A DNA stretch of 15,210 nucleotides from DATJJW01 sp035491935 (GTDB taxonomy: Bacteria > Pseudomonadota > Alphaproteobacteria > ATCC43930 > CGMCC-115725): the NCBI GenBank assembly GCA_035491935.1, contig DATJJW010000126.1:1-15210 (forward strand), in the 5' to 3' direction. The position numbers were made by a program, and so were the translations under genes. Under the pieces are notes generated by a model. That model saw nothing but the letters and a program-made list of their open reading frames with translations. It was not told the DNA's origin and ran no database searches. Below, one piece after another: positions 1 through 8,564 of this stretch (within the stretch, counting starts at the first letter, position 1; every line of letters starts with the position of its first letter).

Positions 1-932
1 AAACGGTGCAGAACATCATGGCGTTGCGCTTCGGCAACGGGATGTTCGAGCCGATCTGGAATAGAGACCGTGTCGACCATGTGCAGATCACGGTATCGGA
101 GACGGTCGGCGTCGAGCGACGAGGAAAGTTCTACGAGGCAACCGGCGCGCTGCGCGATATGGTCCCGAACCATGTCTTCGCCTTGGTCTCGATGCTCGCG
201 ATGGAACCACCGTCAGGTTTCGATGCCATCTCAATCCGCAACAAGAAGGCCGAGGTCTTCGCCGCCATGCATCCGGTGACGCTGGACGACGTCGTGCGCG
301 GCCAGTACGGCGCCGGCAAGCTGGACGGCCAGGACGTGGCGGCTTATCGCAACGAGCCCGATGTCGATCCGGATTCGACGACCGAGACCTTTGTCGCCAT
401 GCGGCTGCATATCGACAATTGGCGTTGGGCCGGCGTGCCCTTCTACCTGCGTACCGGCAAGCGGATGTCGAAACGCTGGACCGAGATCGCCATCCGCTTC
501 AAGGACGCGCCCTATTCGCTGTTCCGCAACACGCCGGTCGAAAGCTTCGGCGCCAATTGGCTGATCATCCAGGTGCAGCCGGACGAAGGCATCCGGCTAC
601 GCTTCAACGCCAAGGAACCGGGCACGGCGATGCAGCTCGACAGCGTTGCCATGGATTTCAAATACAGCGACTGGTTCAAGCAGGAGCCGGCGATCGGCTA
701 CGAAACGTTGATCTATGACTGCCTGATCGGCGATGCCACGCTGTTCCAGCGCGCCGACCAGGTCGAGGGCGCCTGGGAGGTGGTGCAGCCGGCGCTGGAC
801 GCCTGGGCGGCCGAGCGCCCGGTCGATTTTCCCAACTACAAGGCCGGTAGTGACGGGCCCGAGGCGGCCGACCGGCTGTTGCTGAAGGACGGCCGCGAAT
901 GGCGGCCGGTTGGCGGCTATGCCCAGAAGTGA
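1..932 (+). CDS. zwf: Glucose-6-phosphate 1-dehydrogenase, C-terminal part (5' end cut by window)
   Basis: The enzyme oxidises glucose 6-phosphate to 6-phosphogluconolactone with NAD(P)+, the first step of the oxidative pentose phosphate and Entner-Doudoroff routes, in the cytosol. The reading frame is open from base 3, so the gene begins outside the window. About 310 residues are visible of a family length near 490-510. The N-terminal Rossmann fold and the catalytic RIDHYLGKE segment are therefore missing; the visible part starts just after it with TVQNIMALRFGNG. The C-terminal G6PD domain is complete, with family signatures FEPIWNR, VPNHVFALVSMLAMEPP, FYLRTGKRM and NWLIIQVQPDEG. The next gene starts inside the last codons of this one, so the two are probably cotranslated. 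Only the true start is unknown. Confidence 0.97.
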   Translation, partial: TVQNIMALRFGNGMFEPIWNRDRVDHVQITVSETVGVERRGKFYEATGALRDMVPNHVFALVSMLAMEPPSGFDAISIRNKKAEVFAAMHPVTLDDVVRGQYGAGKLDGQDVAAYRNEPDVDPDSTTETFVAMRLHIDNWRWAGVPFYLRTGKRMSKRWTEIAIRFKDAPYSLFRNTPVESFGANWLIIQVQPDEGIRLRFNAKEPGTAMQLDSVAMDFKYSDWFKQEPAIGYETLIYDCLIGDATLFQRADQVEGAWEVVQPALDAWAAERPVDFPNYKAGSDGPEAADRLLLKDGREWRPVGGYAQK

Positions 933-1764
933 CAAATCCCGAAGTGAACGGTCGGGCCGGCGGATCGAGCTGCTGCTGGCCGATGTCGACGGCACGCTGG
1001 TCACCCATGAGAAGGTGTTGACCGAGCGGGCGGTGCACGCCGTCTATGGGTTGCACAAGGCGGGGATACGCTTCGCCATCACCAGCGGCCGGCCGCCGCG
1101 CGGCATGGCGCATTTGATCCAGCCGCTGGCCCTGACCACGCCGATCGCCGCCTTCAATGGCGGGCAGATGGTCGACTCCCAACTCAACATCATCGAGGCG
1201 CGGACGCTGGCCGAGGATCTGGCGCGCCAGACCCTGGAGGTGCTGGCCTTCCACAACGTCGATGCCTGGGTCTATGCCGGCGAGGATTGGCTGATCCGCG
1301 ACCCGGACGCCCCCCATGTCGCGCGTGAGGCCAGTACGGTGCATTTCGACGCCAAGGTCGTGAAGGGCTTCGAGGATCGGCTGGGCGAGGTGGTTAAGAT
1401 CGTCGGTGTCAGCGATGATCATGACCTGCTGGCGCGCTGCGAGAAGGATATGCAGCGGCAGTTGCACGGGCGCGCCACCGCCGCGCGCTCCCAACCCTAT
1501 TACCTCGACGTCACCCACAAAGAGGCCAACAAGGGTGCCGTGGTCGATTACCTGGCCCATAGGCTGCATCTCAGGCCAGAGGCCATCGCGACGATCGGCG
1601 ACCAGCCGAACGACCTCACCATGTTCCGGCGCGGCGGCTTTTCGATCGCCATGGGCAACGCGCCGGACGAGGTGAAGGAACAAGCGGACGCCGTGACGGC
1701 TTCTTGCGATGAGGAAGGTTTCGCCAAGGCGGTCGAAACCCATCTCCTGGAGCAGGTGAGATGA
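919..1764 (+). CDS. Cof-type HAD-IIB family phosphatase
   Basis: A predicted cytosolic HAD-superfamily phosphatase of 281 residues; the Cof/HAD-IIB subfamily usually acts on sugar phosphates or similar small phosphoesters. All four HAD motifs are visible: DVDGT with nucleophile Asp22 and acid/base Asp24, ITSGRPP as motif II near residue 55, Lys205 in the NKG segment, and GDQPND with Asp228 and Asp232. The cap domain lies between motifs II and III, as in type IIB. I chose the ATG at 919, which overlaps the zwf stop by 14 bases; a TTG at 910 in the same frame is possible. Its stop overlaps the pgl start (ATGA). Its place between zwf and pgl suggests a substrate from the hexose/pentose phosphate pool, but the sequence does not identify it. 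Confidence 0.9.
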   Translation: MPRSDKSRSERSGRRIELLLADVDGTLVTHEKVLTERAVHAVYGLHKAGIRFAITSGRPPRGMAHLIQPLALTTPIAAFNGGQMVDSQLNIIEARTLAEDLARQTLEVLAFHNVDAWVYAGEDWLIRDPDAPHVAREASTVHFDAKVVKGFEDRLGEVVKIVGVSDDHDLLARCEKDMQRQLHGRATAARSQPYYLDVTHKEANKGAVVDYLAHRLHLRPEAIATIGDQPNDLTMFRRGGFSIAMGNAPDEVKEQADAVTASCDEEGFAKAVETHLLEQVR

Positions 1765-2477
1765 TGCATTCCCATGTCGAGGTATTAGCCGACGCCAAGG
1801 CGTTGGCGGAATATGCCGCCAAATGGCTGGTCGAGATCGCACGTCAAACTAGGGGCATCTGCCGCATTGCGCTCTCCGGCGGCTCCACGCCCAAGGCGAT
1901 GTACGCGCTGCTGGCGGCCGAGCCGCTGCGCTCGCGCATGCCCTGGGATCGTCTGGAACTATTCTGGGGCGACGAGCGCTTCGTGCCGCCCGACGACCAG
2001 GACAGCAACTACCACATGGCGTATGAGGCGCTTTTGGCCCATGTGCCGATCGATGCCGGCCGCATCCATCGCATGCCGACCGACGGCACGCCCGACGATG
2101 CCGCCCGGCGCTATGAGGCGCTGCTGAAACAGATCTATGGCGCCGATAGGCCTGATCCGGGGCGGCCCTTCTTCGACGCCCAACTGCTGGGCATGGGGGG
2201 CGACGGCCATACCGCCTCGCTGCTGCCGGGTGAACCGCAGCTGGACGAACGGGTGCGTTGGGTCGTGCCGGTGACCAAAGGCCGGCCGGAAGCACGGCTG
2301 AGCCTGACCTTTCCGCTGATCGACAGCAGTCGTCACGTGGTCTTCCTCCTCAGCGGTTCGGAGAAGGCGGCGCCCTTTGCCCGTATCCGCGCCGGCGACA
2401 CCGAATTGCCGGCGGCAAAGGTCAACCCGGTGGGCGAACTCCACTGGTTTGTCGATCGGGCCGCCTTCGGTTCGTAA
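1761..2477 (+). CDS. pgl: 6-phosphogluconolactonase (DevB/SOL type)
   Basis: Hydrolyses 6-phosphogluconolactone, the product of Zwf, to 6-phosphogluconate. At 238 residues it has the usual size of the DevB/SOL family, which belongs to the glucosamine-6-phosphate isomerase fold. Visible family motifs are LSGGSTPKAMY (Gly40-Thr43 phosphate loop), WGDERFVPPDD (Gly70-Arg73) and LGMGGDGHTASL (Gly144-His150), the last carrying the expected catalytic Asp/His pair. The ATG start sits in an ATGA overlap with the HAD gene stop, so translation is very likely coupled. The zwf-HAD-pgl order puts the first two pathway enzymes in one transcript. Identification is firm; the start could be one codon later because two ATG codons are adjacent. 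Confidence 0.96.
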   Translation: MMHSHVEVLADAKALAEYAAKWLVEIARQTRGICRIALSGGSTPKAMYALLAAEPLRSRMPWDRLELFWGDERFVPPDDQDSNYHMAYEALLAHVPIDAGRIHRMPTDGTPDDAARRYEALLKQIYGADRPDPGRPFFDAQLLGMGGDGHTASLLPGEPQLDERVRWVVPVTKGRPEARLSLTFPLIDSSRHVVFLLSGSEKAAPFARIRAGDTELPAAKVNPVGELHWFVDRAAFGS

Positions 2478-2511
2478 AGGCCTCCCCTTAAAAACAGAGG
2501 ATCAAAACTCT

Positions 2512-4329
2512 ATGGCCAGCCTGATCGAAGACTACGCCATGATCGGTGATTGCAGGACTGCGGCGCTTATCGGCAAGGATGGGTCGCTCGACTGGTTGTG
2601 CTTGCCGCGCTTCGATTCGGCGTCCTGCTTCACCGCGTTGTTGGGCGATGACGACAATGGGCGCTGGCGCATCGCGCCCCGGGACGAGGTCAAGAAGGTC
2701 AGCCGCAGCTATGTCGATGGCAGTCTGATACTGCGCACGCGGTTCGAGACCGAAACCGGCACGATCGAGGTCGTCGATTTCATGCCGGTCGGCATGGATA
2801 ACAGCCATGTCGTGCGGCTGGTCAAGGGCGTGTCCGGCACCGTGCCGATGCAGCTCGACCTGGTCGTGCGCTTCGATTACGGCGTCTCGGTGCCTTGGGT
2901 CAGCCAGATCGATGACCACACGCTCTCGATCGTCGCCGGCGACGACATGCTGGTCCTGCGCACGCCGGTGAACCTCACGGGCGAGGATATGCGCACCGTC
3001 GCCGAGTTCATTGTCCTCGAAGGCGAGACCGTGCCTTTCGTATTGAGCTATGGCGCCTCGCACCTGCCGCCGCCGTCGCCAATCGACATCGATACGGTCT
3101 CGCATCGGACCAAGGCGTTCTGGGCCGGCTGGTCGGGACGCTGCGCCGATGTCGGACGCTGGACCGAGCTGGTCAAGCGTTCGCTGGTCACGCTGAAGGG
3201 CCTGACCTACGAGCCGACCGGCGGCATCGTCGCGGCGCTGACCACCTCGCTGCCGGAACAGGTCGGTGGCCCGCGCAACTGGGATTATCGCTATTGCTGG
3301 CTGCGCGATGCCACATTCACCCTGCTGGCCTTCCTCAATGCCGGCTACGAGGAGGAGGCGCATCTCTGGCGCGACTGGCTGCTGCGTGCGGTCGCCGGCA
3401 GCCCGGCGCAGATCCAGATCATGTACGGTGTCGGCGGCGAGCGGCGGCTCGACGAATGGGTGGTGCCCTGGCTCAAGGGCTACGAGAATTCGCGGCCGGT
3501 GCGTGTCGGCAATGCTGCGGCCGGCCAGCTCCAGCTCGACATCTATGGCGAGCTGGCCGACGCGCTCTCGACCGCCGGGCGTGGCGGCCTGCCACCGGTG
3601 CCGCGCGGCAGTGAGCTGCGCAAGGTGCTGCTGGAGCATCTGGAAGAAATCTGGGAGCAGCCGGACGAAGGCATCTGGGAGATCCGCGGACCGGCGCAGA
3701 ACTTCGTCCATTCCAAGGTCATGGCCTGGGTTGCCTTCGACCGGGCGGCCAAGAGCGAGCATCTGGGCGCGGACGAGGTTAAGCGTGAGCATTACCGGGC
3801 CATCGCCGATCGTATCCAGGCCAGCGTCTGCGAGCATGGCATCGATCCCGAGCGGCAATGCTTCACCCAGGCCTATGGCGTCGACCATATGGATGCGAGC
3901 CTGCTGCTGCTCGCCATCGTAGGCTTCCTGCCGGCGGATGACCCGCGCATCCGCAACACCGTGGCAGAGATCGAGAAGCGGCTTCTCGTCAACGGCATCG
4001 TGCTCCGCTATGAGACGGATAGCGGTATCGACGGGCTGCCGCCGGGTGAAGGCGCCTTCCTCGCCTGCAGCTTCTGGCTGGTCGACAATTACGTGCTGCA
4101 GGGGCGGCTGGAGGAGGCGGAGGCCCTGTTCGAGCGGCTGGCCGGTCTCGTCAACGACGTCGGGTTGTTCGCTGAGGAATATGATCCCGCGGAGAAACGC
4201 CACCTCGGCAATTTCCCCCAGGCCTTCAGCCATGTCGCGCTGGTCAATTCCGCCTTTGCGCTGCATCGCGTGGGGCAACGGCGCGATCCCATCGAAGGGC
4301 TGCCGGGGCATGTCAGCCGGCATACTTGA
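2512..4329 (+). CDS. Glycoside hydrolase family 15 protein (glucoamylase/trehalase-like)
   Basis: A 605-residue GH15 enzyme, an inverting hydrolase that releases glucose from alpha-glucans or, in several bacterial members, from trehalose. The N-terminal all-beta domain opens with the typical IEDYAMIGDCRTAALIG and DGSLDWLCLPRFDS segments. The (alpha/alpha)6 barrel contains NWDYRYCWLRDATFTL. The expected catalytic acid is Glu390 in GIWEIRG, and the catalytic base lies in LFAEEYDP (Glu555/556). No signal peptide is visible, so the enzyme is probably cytosolic. The ATG at 2512 has an AGAGG ribosome site about 11 bases upstream and starts exactly at the family N-terminus; an upstream in-frame GTG at 2377 would overlap pgl and is unlikely. 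It follows pgl by 34 bases and is probably in the same operon. Trehalase against glucoamylase cannot be decided by eye. Confidence 0.93.
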   Translation: MASLIEDYAMIGDCRTAALIGKDGSLDWLCLPRFDSASCFTALLGDDDNGRWRIAPRDEVKKVSRSYVDGSLILRTRFETETGTIEVVDFMPVGMDNSHVVRLVKGVSGTVPMQLDLVVRFDYGVSVPWVSQIDDHTLSIVAGDDMLVLRTPVNLTGEDMRTVAEFIVLEGETVPFVLSYGASHLPPPSPIDIDTVSHRTKAFWAGWSGRCADVGRWTELVKRSLVTLKGLTYEPTGGIVAALTTSLPEQVGGPRNWDYRYCWLRDATFTLLAFLNAGYEEEAHLWRDWLLRAVAGSPAQIQIMYGVGGERRLDEWVVPWLKGYENSRPVRVGNAAAGQLQLDIYGELADALSTAGRGGLPPVPRGSELRKVLLEHLEEIWEQPDEGIWEIRGPAQNFVHSKVMAWVAFDRAAKSEHLGADEVKREHYRAIADRIQASVCEHGIDPERQCFTQAYGVDHMDASLLLLAIVGFLPADDPRIRNTVAEIEKRLLVNGIVLRYETDSGIDGLPPGEGAFLACSFWLVDNYVLQGRLEEAEALFERLAGLVNDVGLFAEEYDPAEKRHLGNFPQAFSHVALVNSAFALHRVGQRRDPIEGLPGHVSRHT

Positions 4330-4344
4330 GCAGGGACCTGCCGT

Positions 4345-4368
4345 CTTTCGGTAAAGTGTTACCGGAAG
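4345..4368 (+). terminator. Hairpin after the zwf-pgl-GH15 operon
   Basis: CTTTCGGTAA (4345-4354) pairs with TTACCGGAAG (4359-4368) over a 4-base AGTG loop, with a single G-U type mismatch. It lies 15 bases after the GH15 stop, the expected place for an operon end. No T run follows directly, so it may be a weak or Rho-assisted terminator, or an mRNA-stabilising hairpin. The remaining stretch up to 4551 carries no gene I can support; a promoter for the kinase should be there but none stands out. Confidence 0.5.
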
Positions 4369-4551
4369 GTTAGGAATGGGGCAGGTTTGCGACTTTTTAA
4401 CCTCCATGTGTTTGTGTAGAAGGAGATTTCGCTACAGCGACGCTACGGTTGGTGGTCCTATGTCGGCTCTATCGTGATGTTACATGGCCTCGCGATGCCG
4501 AGCTTCTTCAGCGCGGTCACCCAGCCGCCTCGTCCAAAGATAGGTCGAACG

Positions 4552-6018
4552 ATGCGCTTCTTTTCAAGCGGTCCGGGCTTGCGCGGATTGTTGATCGCCG
4601 CTTTCGTGATTTTGGCGATCATCGTCATCGGATCGATCGTTCTCCTGCAGCGCACGCGCGATTATTCTGATCTGGTCATCCATAGCCAGGCGGTCGCCAA
4701 TCGGGTCGCCGCCATCGACTCGCTGGTCCGGCAGGCGGAATCGGGGCAGCGCGGGTTCCTCCTGACCCAGGACCACCAATACCTCGCGCCCTATGGCCGC
4801 TCCGTTGCCCAATTGCCCGTGGCGATCGCGCAGCTGCACAGCCTGCTGGGCGACGATCCGCAACGCCAGGCGATGTTGACCCAGCTGCAGAAGATGGTCG
4901 ATGCCAAGATGGCGGAGCTGAAATCGACCGTCGAAGCCCAGCGGTCGGGCGACCACGGCAAGGCGTTCCGGATCGTCGATACCGATGTCGGCTTCAAGCT
5001 CATGACCGACATCGATCAGCAGACCCGGGCCATGCTCGATTCGATCGGCGCCGAGCTGACCAAGCGGACGGATGCCGCGCGCGCCTCGGGCGTCTGGGCC
5101 GTGCTGCTCGACGTGGTGGCGGCCCTGATGCTGGCCGGCGTGGCACTGCTCTCGATCGCGACCGTGAGCCGCTTCATCGCGGCGCTGCATGGCGCCCGGC
5201 GCGAGCTGGAGGCGACCAACGAAAATCTGGAGATGCTGGTTGCCGACCGAACCTCGGAGCTGCGCAACGCCAATGAGGAGCTGCAGCGCTACGCCTATAT
5301 CGTCAGCCACGATCTGCGCTCGCCGCTCGTCAACATCATGGGTTTTACCAGCGAGCTGGAGGCGGTGCGCGGCGACATCCATGAGCGCATCGCCCGCGAC
5401 AATTCGCTCGACGCCGAGGCCTACAAGCCGATCGACAAGGACCTGGCCGAATCCATCGGCTTCATCAAGAGCTCGACCAGCAAGATGGATCGGCTGATCT
5501 CGGCCATTCTGAAGCTGGCGCGCGAAGGCCGGCGCCGCTTCGTCGGCGAACGGCTCAGCATGCAGGAGTTGGTCGGCTCCATCGTCGATAGCGTCGCCCA
5601 TCGCGCGCACGAAGCCGGGACCAGGATCACGATCGGGATGCTGCCGCCGTTGACCAGCGACCGTACGGCCGTCGAACAGGTATTCAGCAATTTGATCGAC
5701 AATGCTGTAAAGTATCTGGATCCGGCCCGCCCCGGTGAGGTTAACATCACCGGCCGGGAGATCGGATCGATGGTGGTCTATGAGGTGCGCGACAACGGTC
5801 GCGGCATCGATCCGAGAGACCATCAACGCATTTTCGAGCTGTTCCGGCGCTCGGGCGCACAGGACGTGGCGGGTGAAGGCATCGGCCTTGCCCATGTCCG
5901 TGCCTCCGTCCGATCGCTGGGTGGCACGATCGCCCTTGAATCGGGATTGGGCCAGGGCGCCCTGTTCCGTTTGACATTCCCCAAGAAATGGACCGAGCCC
6001 GAGGAGCAAGGCGTATGA
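4552..6018 (+). CDS. CHASE3-domain membrane sensor histidine kinase
   Basis: An inner-membrane histidine kinase of 488 residues. It has a short N-terminus, TM1 at about 11-33, a periplasmic CHASE3 sensor region at about 40-175 (with the typical QAESGQRGFLLT segment) and TM2 at about 181-205. A coiled coil (ELEATNENLEMLVADRT) leads to HisKA with the H-box SHDLRSPL, phosphoacceptor His253. The helical hairpin is extended by an acidic insert around residues 270-300. HATPase_c shows the N-box with Asn384 in NLIDNAVKYL, G1 DNGRGID (Asp414) and G2 GEGIGLAHV near 441. The ATG at 4552 has AGG 7 bases upstream and gives a normal short tail before TM1; GTG 4474, ATG 4477 and ATG 4495 are alternatives. 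The stop overlaps the response regulator gene, its likely partner. The CHASE3 ligand is unknown. Confidence 0.92.
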   Translation: MRFFSSGPGLRGLLIAAFVILAIIVIGSIVLLQRTRDYSDLVIHSQAVANRVAAIDSLVRQAESGQRGFLLTQDHQYLAPYGRSVAQLPVAIAQLHSLLGDDPQRQAMLTQLQKMVDAKMAELKSTVEAQRSGDHGKAFRIVDTDVGFKLMTDIDQQTRAMLDSIGAELTKRTDAARASGVWAVLLDVVAALMLAGVALLSIATVSRFIAALHGARRELEATNENLEMLVADRTSELRNANEELQRYAYIVSHDLRSPLVNIMGFTSELEAVRGDIHERIARDNSLDAEAYKPIDKDLAESIGFIKSSTSKMDRLISAILKLAREGRRRFVGERLSMQELVGSIVDSVAHRAHEAGTRITIGMLPPLTSDRTAVEQVFSNLIDNAVKYLDPARPGEVNITGREIGSMVVYEVRDNGRGIDPRDHQRIFELFRRSGAQDVAGEGIGLAHVRASVRSLGGTIALESGLGQGALFRLTFPKKWTEPEEQGV

Positions 6019-6458
6019 ATGCATCCGCACCCGTCGTCATCGTCATGATCGAGGATGACCTCGGTCATGCCACCCTGATCGAGAAAAACATCCGCCGTGC
6101 CGGCGTCAACAACGAGATCGTGGGCTTCGACAACGGCACCGCGGCGATGAACTACCTGCTCGGTCCCGACGGTACCGGCGCCATCCACGCCAATAAGCCC
6201 TTCCTGGTGCTGCTCGACCTCAACCTGCCGGATACGACCGGCGTCGACATCCTGACGCGCATCAAGAAGAACGAGCATCTGCAGCGCGCGCCGGTGGTGA
6301 TCCTGACCACGACCGACGACAAGCGCGAGATCGAGCGCTGCTACGAGCAGGGCTGCAACGTCTACATCACCAAGCCGGTGAACTATGAGAGCTTCGCGGC
6401 GGCGATCCGCCAGCTGGGCTTGTTCCTGTCGGTCATCCAGGTGCCCGAGACCCGCTAA
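6015..6458 (+). CDS. Single-domain response regulator, Rcp1-like
   Basis: A free-standing receiver of 147 residues with no output domain. The acidic pocket is Glu13-Asp14-Asp15, the phosphoacceptor is Asp68 in LLDLNLPD, the switch Thr is in ILTTTDD (about 98-100), and the conserved lysine is Lys120 in ITKPVN. The insertion between beta2 and beta3 (LLGPDGTGAIHANKP) and the long C-terminal helix are typical of the Rcp1 family, which partners phytochrome-like kinases with the same RYAYIVSHDLRSP type of H-box as the upstream gene. The start ATG lies in an ATGA overlap with the CHASE3 kinase stop, so the pair is cotranslated and probably cognate. It may act by protein contact or as a phosphorelay carrier to the hybrid kinase that follows 38 bases later. 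Confidence 0.93.
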   Translation: MNASAPVVIVMIEDDLGHATLIEKNIRRAGVNNEIVGFDNGTAAMNYLLGPDGTGAIHANKPFLVLLDLNLPDTTGVDILTRIKKNEHLQRAPVVILTTTDDKREIERCYEQGCNVYITKPVNYESFAAAIRQLGLFLSVIQVPETR

Positions 6459-6496
6459 GCCGTCCCCAAACCCCCGCGAGCCCTGCCGGAAAATCG

Positions 6497-8560
6497 ATGC
6501 CCCCAACCCAACGGCATATCCTCTATATCGAGGACGATGCGGCTCTCGCCCGGCTGGTCGAGAAGGATCTCGGGCGCCGCGGGCATGTCGTGCATGCCGT
6601 GATGAACGGCGCGGACGGGCTGCAGGCGTTGTCCCAGGGCAATTTCGATGCGGTGGCGCTCGACCACCATCTGCCTGGCGAGGAAGGCCTCGACATCCTG
6701 CCGAAGATCCTGGCGCTGCCGGATGCGCCGCCGGTGGTCTATGTCACCGGCGCCGATGACGGGCAGACGGCGGTCGCGGCACTGAAGCGCGGAGCCGCCG
6801 ATTATGTGATCAAGCAGCCGATCGGCGGCGGTTTCTTCGAGCTGTTGTACTCGGCGCTCGACGCCGCGATCGAGCAGACGGAGCTGCGACGTGCCAAGCT
6901 GCGTACCGAGGCGGCGCTGCGCGAGAACGAGCGGCGCCTGCTGCTGGCGCTCGAGGCCGGTGCGCTCGGCACCTGGGAATACGATCCGGTCAGACGGCTG
7001 CTTTATGGCAATGAACGCTTTTGGCGGCAGTTGGGCCGTGCGCCGGTGACCCAGGGCGTCATGCTCGATGTCGTGCTGGACATGGTGCATCTGGAGGACC
7101 GCATCGGCTTCGAGCTGGCGCTGGCGGCACAGGGGACGCCGATCGCCGAATGCCGGGTGTTGAAGCCGGACGGCATTGTCGATTGGGTGGAGCTGCGCGG
7201 CCAGGCCTCGCCCGGTGGCCGGCGCATCGCCGGCATCAGCCAGGACATCTCGTTGCGCAAGACGGCGGAGGAGGAGCAGGCGCGCTTCACCGAATTGCTG
7301 GAACGGCGCGTGGCCGAGGAGATGGGGGCCCGGCAACTGGTCCAGGCCGAGTTGCTGCAGGCGCAGAAGATGGAGGCGGTCGGCCAGCTGACCGGCGGTG
7401 TCGCCCACGACTTCAACAACCTGCTGACCGTGGTCATGGGCAATCTGGAGCTGATCCAGCTCCGCTCCAAGGAGGAATCGGTCGGGCGCGCCATCACGGG
7501 CGCCATGCAGGCGGTCGACCGCGCGGCGAATCTGACCCGGCAATTGCTGGCCTTCTCACGCAAGCAGCACCTGACCGTGCAGCCGGTCAACGTCAATAGC
7601 CTGATCGAGAAGATGGACGATCTGCTGGCCCGCACCATCGGGCCGCTGGTCCATATCCGCCGGGTGCTGGCCAATGATCCATGGCATGCCGTCGCCGATC
7701 CCAGCCAGTTGGAGCTGGCGATCCTCAACCTCGCGATCAACGGCCGCGATGCCATGCCGGTCGGCGGCCAGCTGCAGATCCTGACCGCCGATATCGGCCC
7801 CGAGCATCCCTTGCGTCCGGCGGAATTGGGCAGTGAAGGCGATTTTGTCATGGTTGCCGTCGCCGATACCGGCATTGGCATGCCCGAGGAGGTACGCACC
7901 AAGGTCTTCGAGCCGTTCTTCACGACCAAGGATGTCGGCAGGGGCTCCGGCCTCGGCCTGTCCATGGTCTATGGCTTCGCCAAGCAATCGGGTGGCGCCG
8001 TGACGGTGGAGAGCGAGGTCGGGCGAGGTACGGCGGTGCGCATCTTCCTGCCGCGCGCCACCAGCGTCGCCCAGGGCGCGGCCGAGGAGATCGAGGTCGA
8101 GCCCGTGGAACTGCCGGTGGTGCAGGGGCGGCACATCCTGATCGTCGATGACGACGCGGCGGTGCGTGAGCTTACCAATAACGCATTGCGCGGCGCCGGC
8201 TATGAGGTGAGCGAGGCGGCGGACGGTCAGGCGGCACTCATGATGATCGGCCAGATGGCGACGGCTCAACCGGGCGCCCGCGAGGTCGATCTGCTGATCG
8301 CCGATTACGCCATGCCGGTGATGAACGGGCTGGAGACGGTGATGCGCGCCAGGACGCTGCTGCCGGCGCTCAAGGTGATTTTCGTCACCGGCTATGTCGA
8401 TGCCGATGCGCTGGATGCGCTGCCGCGCGGCGATATCGTGCTGCGTAAGCCCTTCAAGCTCAGCGACCTGCTGCAGACCGTGGCCGCGCGTCTTGCCGAA
8501 GGCGTGCAGCCGCAGCGGCGCGACAACGTCATCCCCATGACCGGCGCCCGTAAGGGCTGA
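6497..8560 (+). CDS. Hybrid histidine kinase REC-PAS-HisKA-HATPase-REC
   Basis: A soluble 687-residue hybrid kinase without membrane segments. The order is: N-terminal receiver 1-125 (Glu12-Asp13-Asp14, phosphoacceptor Asp56 in ALDHHLP, Thr84, Lys106 in IKQP); PAS domain about 150-260; coiled coil; HisKA with QKMEAVGQLTGGVAHDFNN and His304; HATPase_c with Asn415, DTGIGM from Asp457 and GRGSGLGLSMVYG; and a C-terminal receiver about 555-675 with Asp603 in IADYAMP and Lys651 in LRKPF. The C-terminal half resembles the FixL/blue-light-kinase type with an attached receiver. The ATG at 6497 fits the N-terminus of the first receiver, but no strong ribosome site is visible. Same strand and close spacing suggest one operon with the CHASE3 kinase and the Rcp1-like regulator. 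Two receivers around one kinase core suggest an input from another kinase plus self-control or a phosphorelay. Confidence 0.93.
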   Translation: MPPTQRHILYIEDDAALARLVEKDLGRRGHVVHAVMNGADGLQALSQGNFDAVALDHHLPGEEGLDILPKILALPDAPPVVYVTGADDGQTAVAALKRGAADYVIKQPIGGGFFELLYSALDAAIEQTELRRAKLRTEAALRENERRLLLALEAGALGTWEYDPVRRLLYGNERFWRQLGRAPVTQGVMLDVVLDMVHLEDRIGFELALAAQGTPIAECRVLKPDGIVDWVELRGQASPGGRRIAGISQDISLRKTAEEEQARFTELLERRVAEEMGARQLVQAELLQAQKMEAVGQLTGGVAHDFNNLLTVVMGNLELIQLRSKEESVGRAITGAMQAVDRAANLTRQLLAFSRKQHLTVQPVNVNSLIEKMDDLLARTIGPLVHIRRVLANDPWHAVADPSQLELAILNLAINGRDAMPVGGQLQILTADIGPEHPLRPAELGSEGDFVMVAVADTGIGMPEEVRTKVFEPFFTTKDVGRGSGLGLSMVYGFAKQSGGAVTVESEVGRGTAVRIFLPRATSVAQGAAEEIEVEPVELPVVQGRHILIVDDDAAVRELTNNALRGAGYEVSEAADGQAALMMIGQMATAQPGAREVDLLIADYAMPVMNGLETVMRARTLLPALKVIFVTGYVDADALDALPRGDIVLRKPFKLSDLLQTVAARLAEGVQPQRRDNVIPMTGARKG

Positions 8561-8564
8561 GGTT

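Noticed and set aside
4364..4387. GGAAG-N15-GGTT as a possible GSR promoter before the CHASE3 kinase
   Set aside because: The -35 box has a wrong last base, the spacing is one short, and the first part is the arm of the terminator hairpin.
2488..4407. A 639-residue open frame on the minus strand opposite the GH15 gene
   Set aside because: It is the antisense of a clear GH15 gene in GC-rich DNA; its translation is rich in His, Arg, Gln and Asp and shows no known domain.
4418..4465. Strong ribosome-site-like AGAAGGAGA at 4418-4426 suggesting a small gene
   Set aside because: No start codon lies at a usable distance; the nearest ATG (4460) opens a five-codon frame only.
4564..6030. A 488-residue minus-strand frame opposite the CHASE3 kinase
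   Set aside because: It mirrors the codon periodicity of the kinase gene and has no recognisable motif; all kinase boxes are in the plus frame.
6455..7543. A 362-residue minus-strand frame opposite the hybrid kinase
   Set aside because: Antisense of the receiver, PAS and HisKA coding sequence; no domain or ribosome site supports it.
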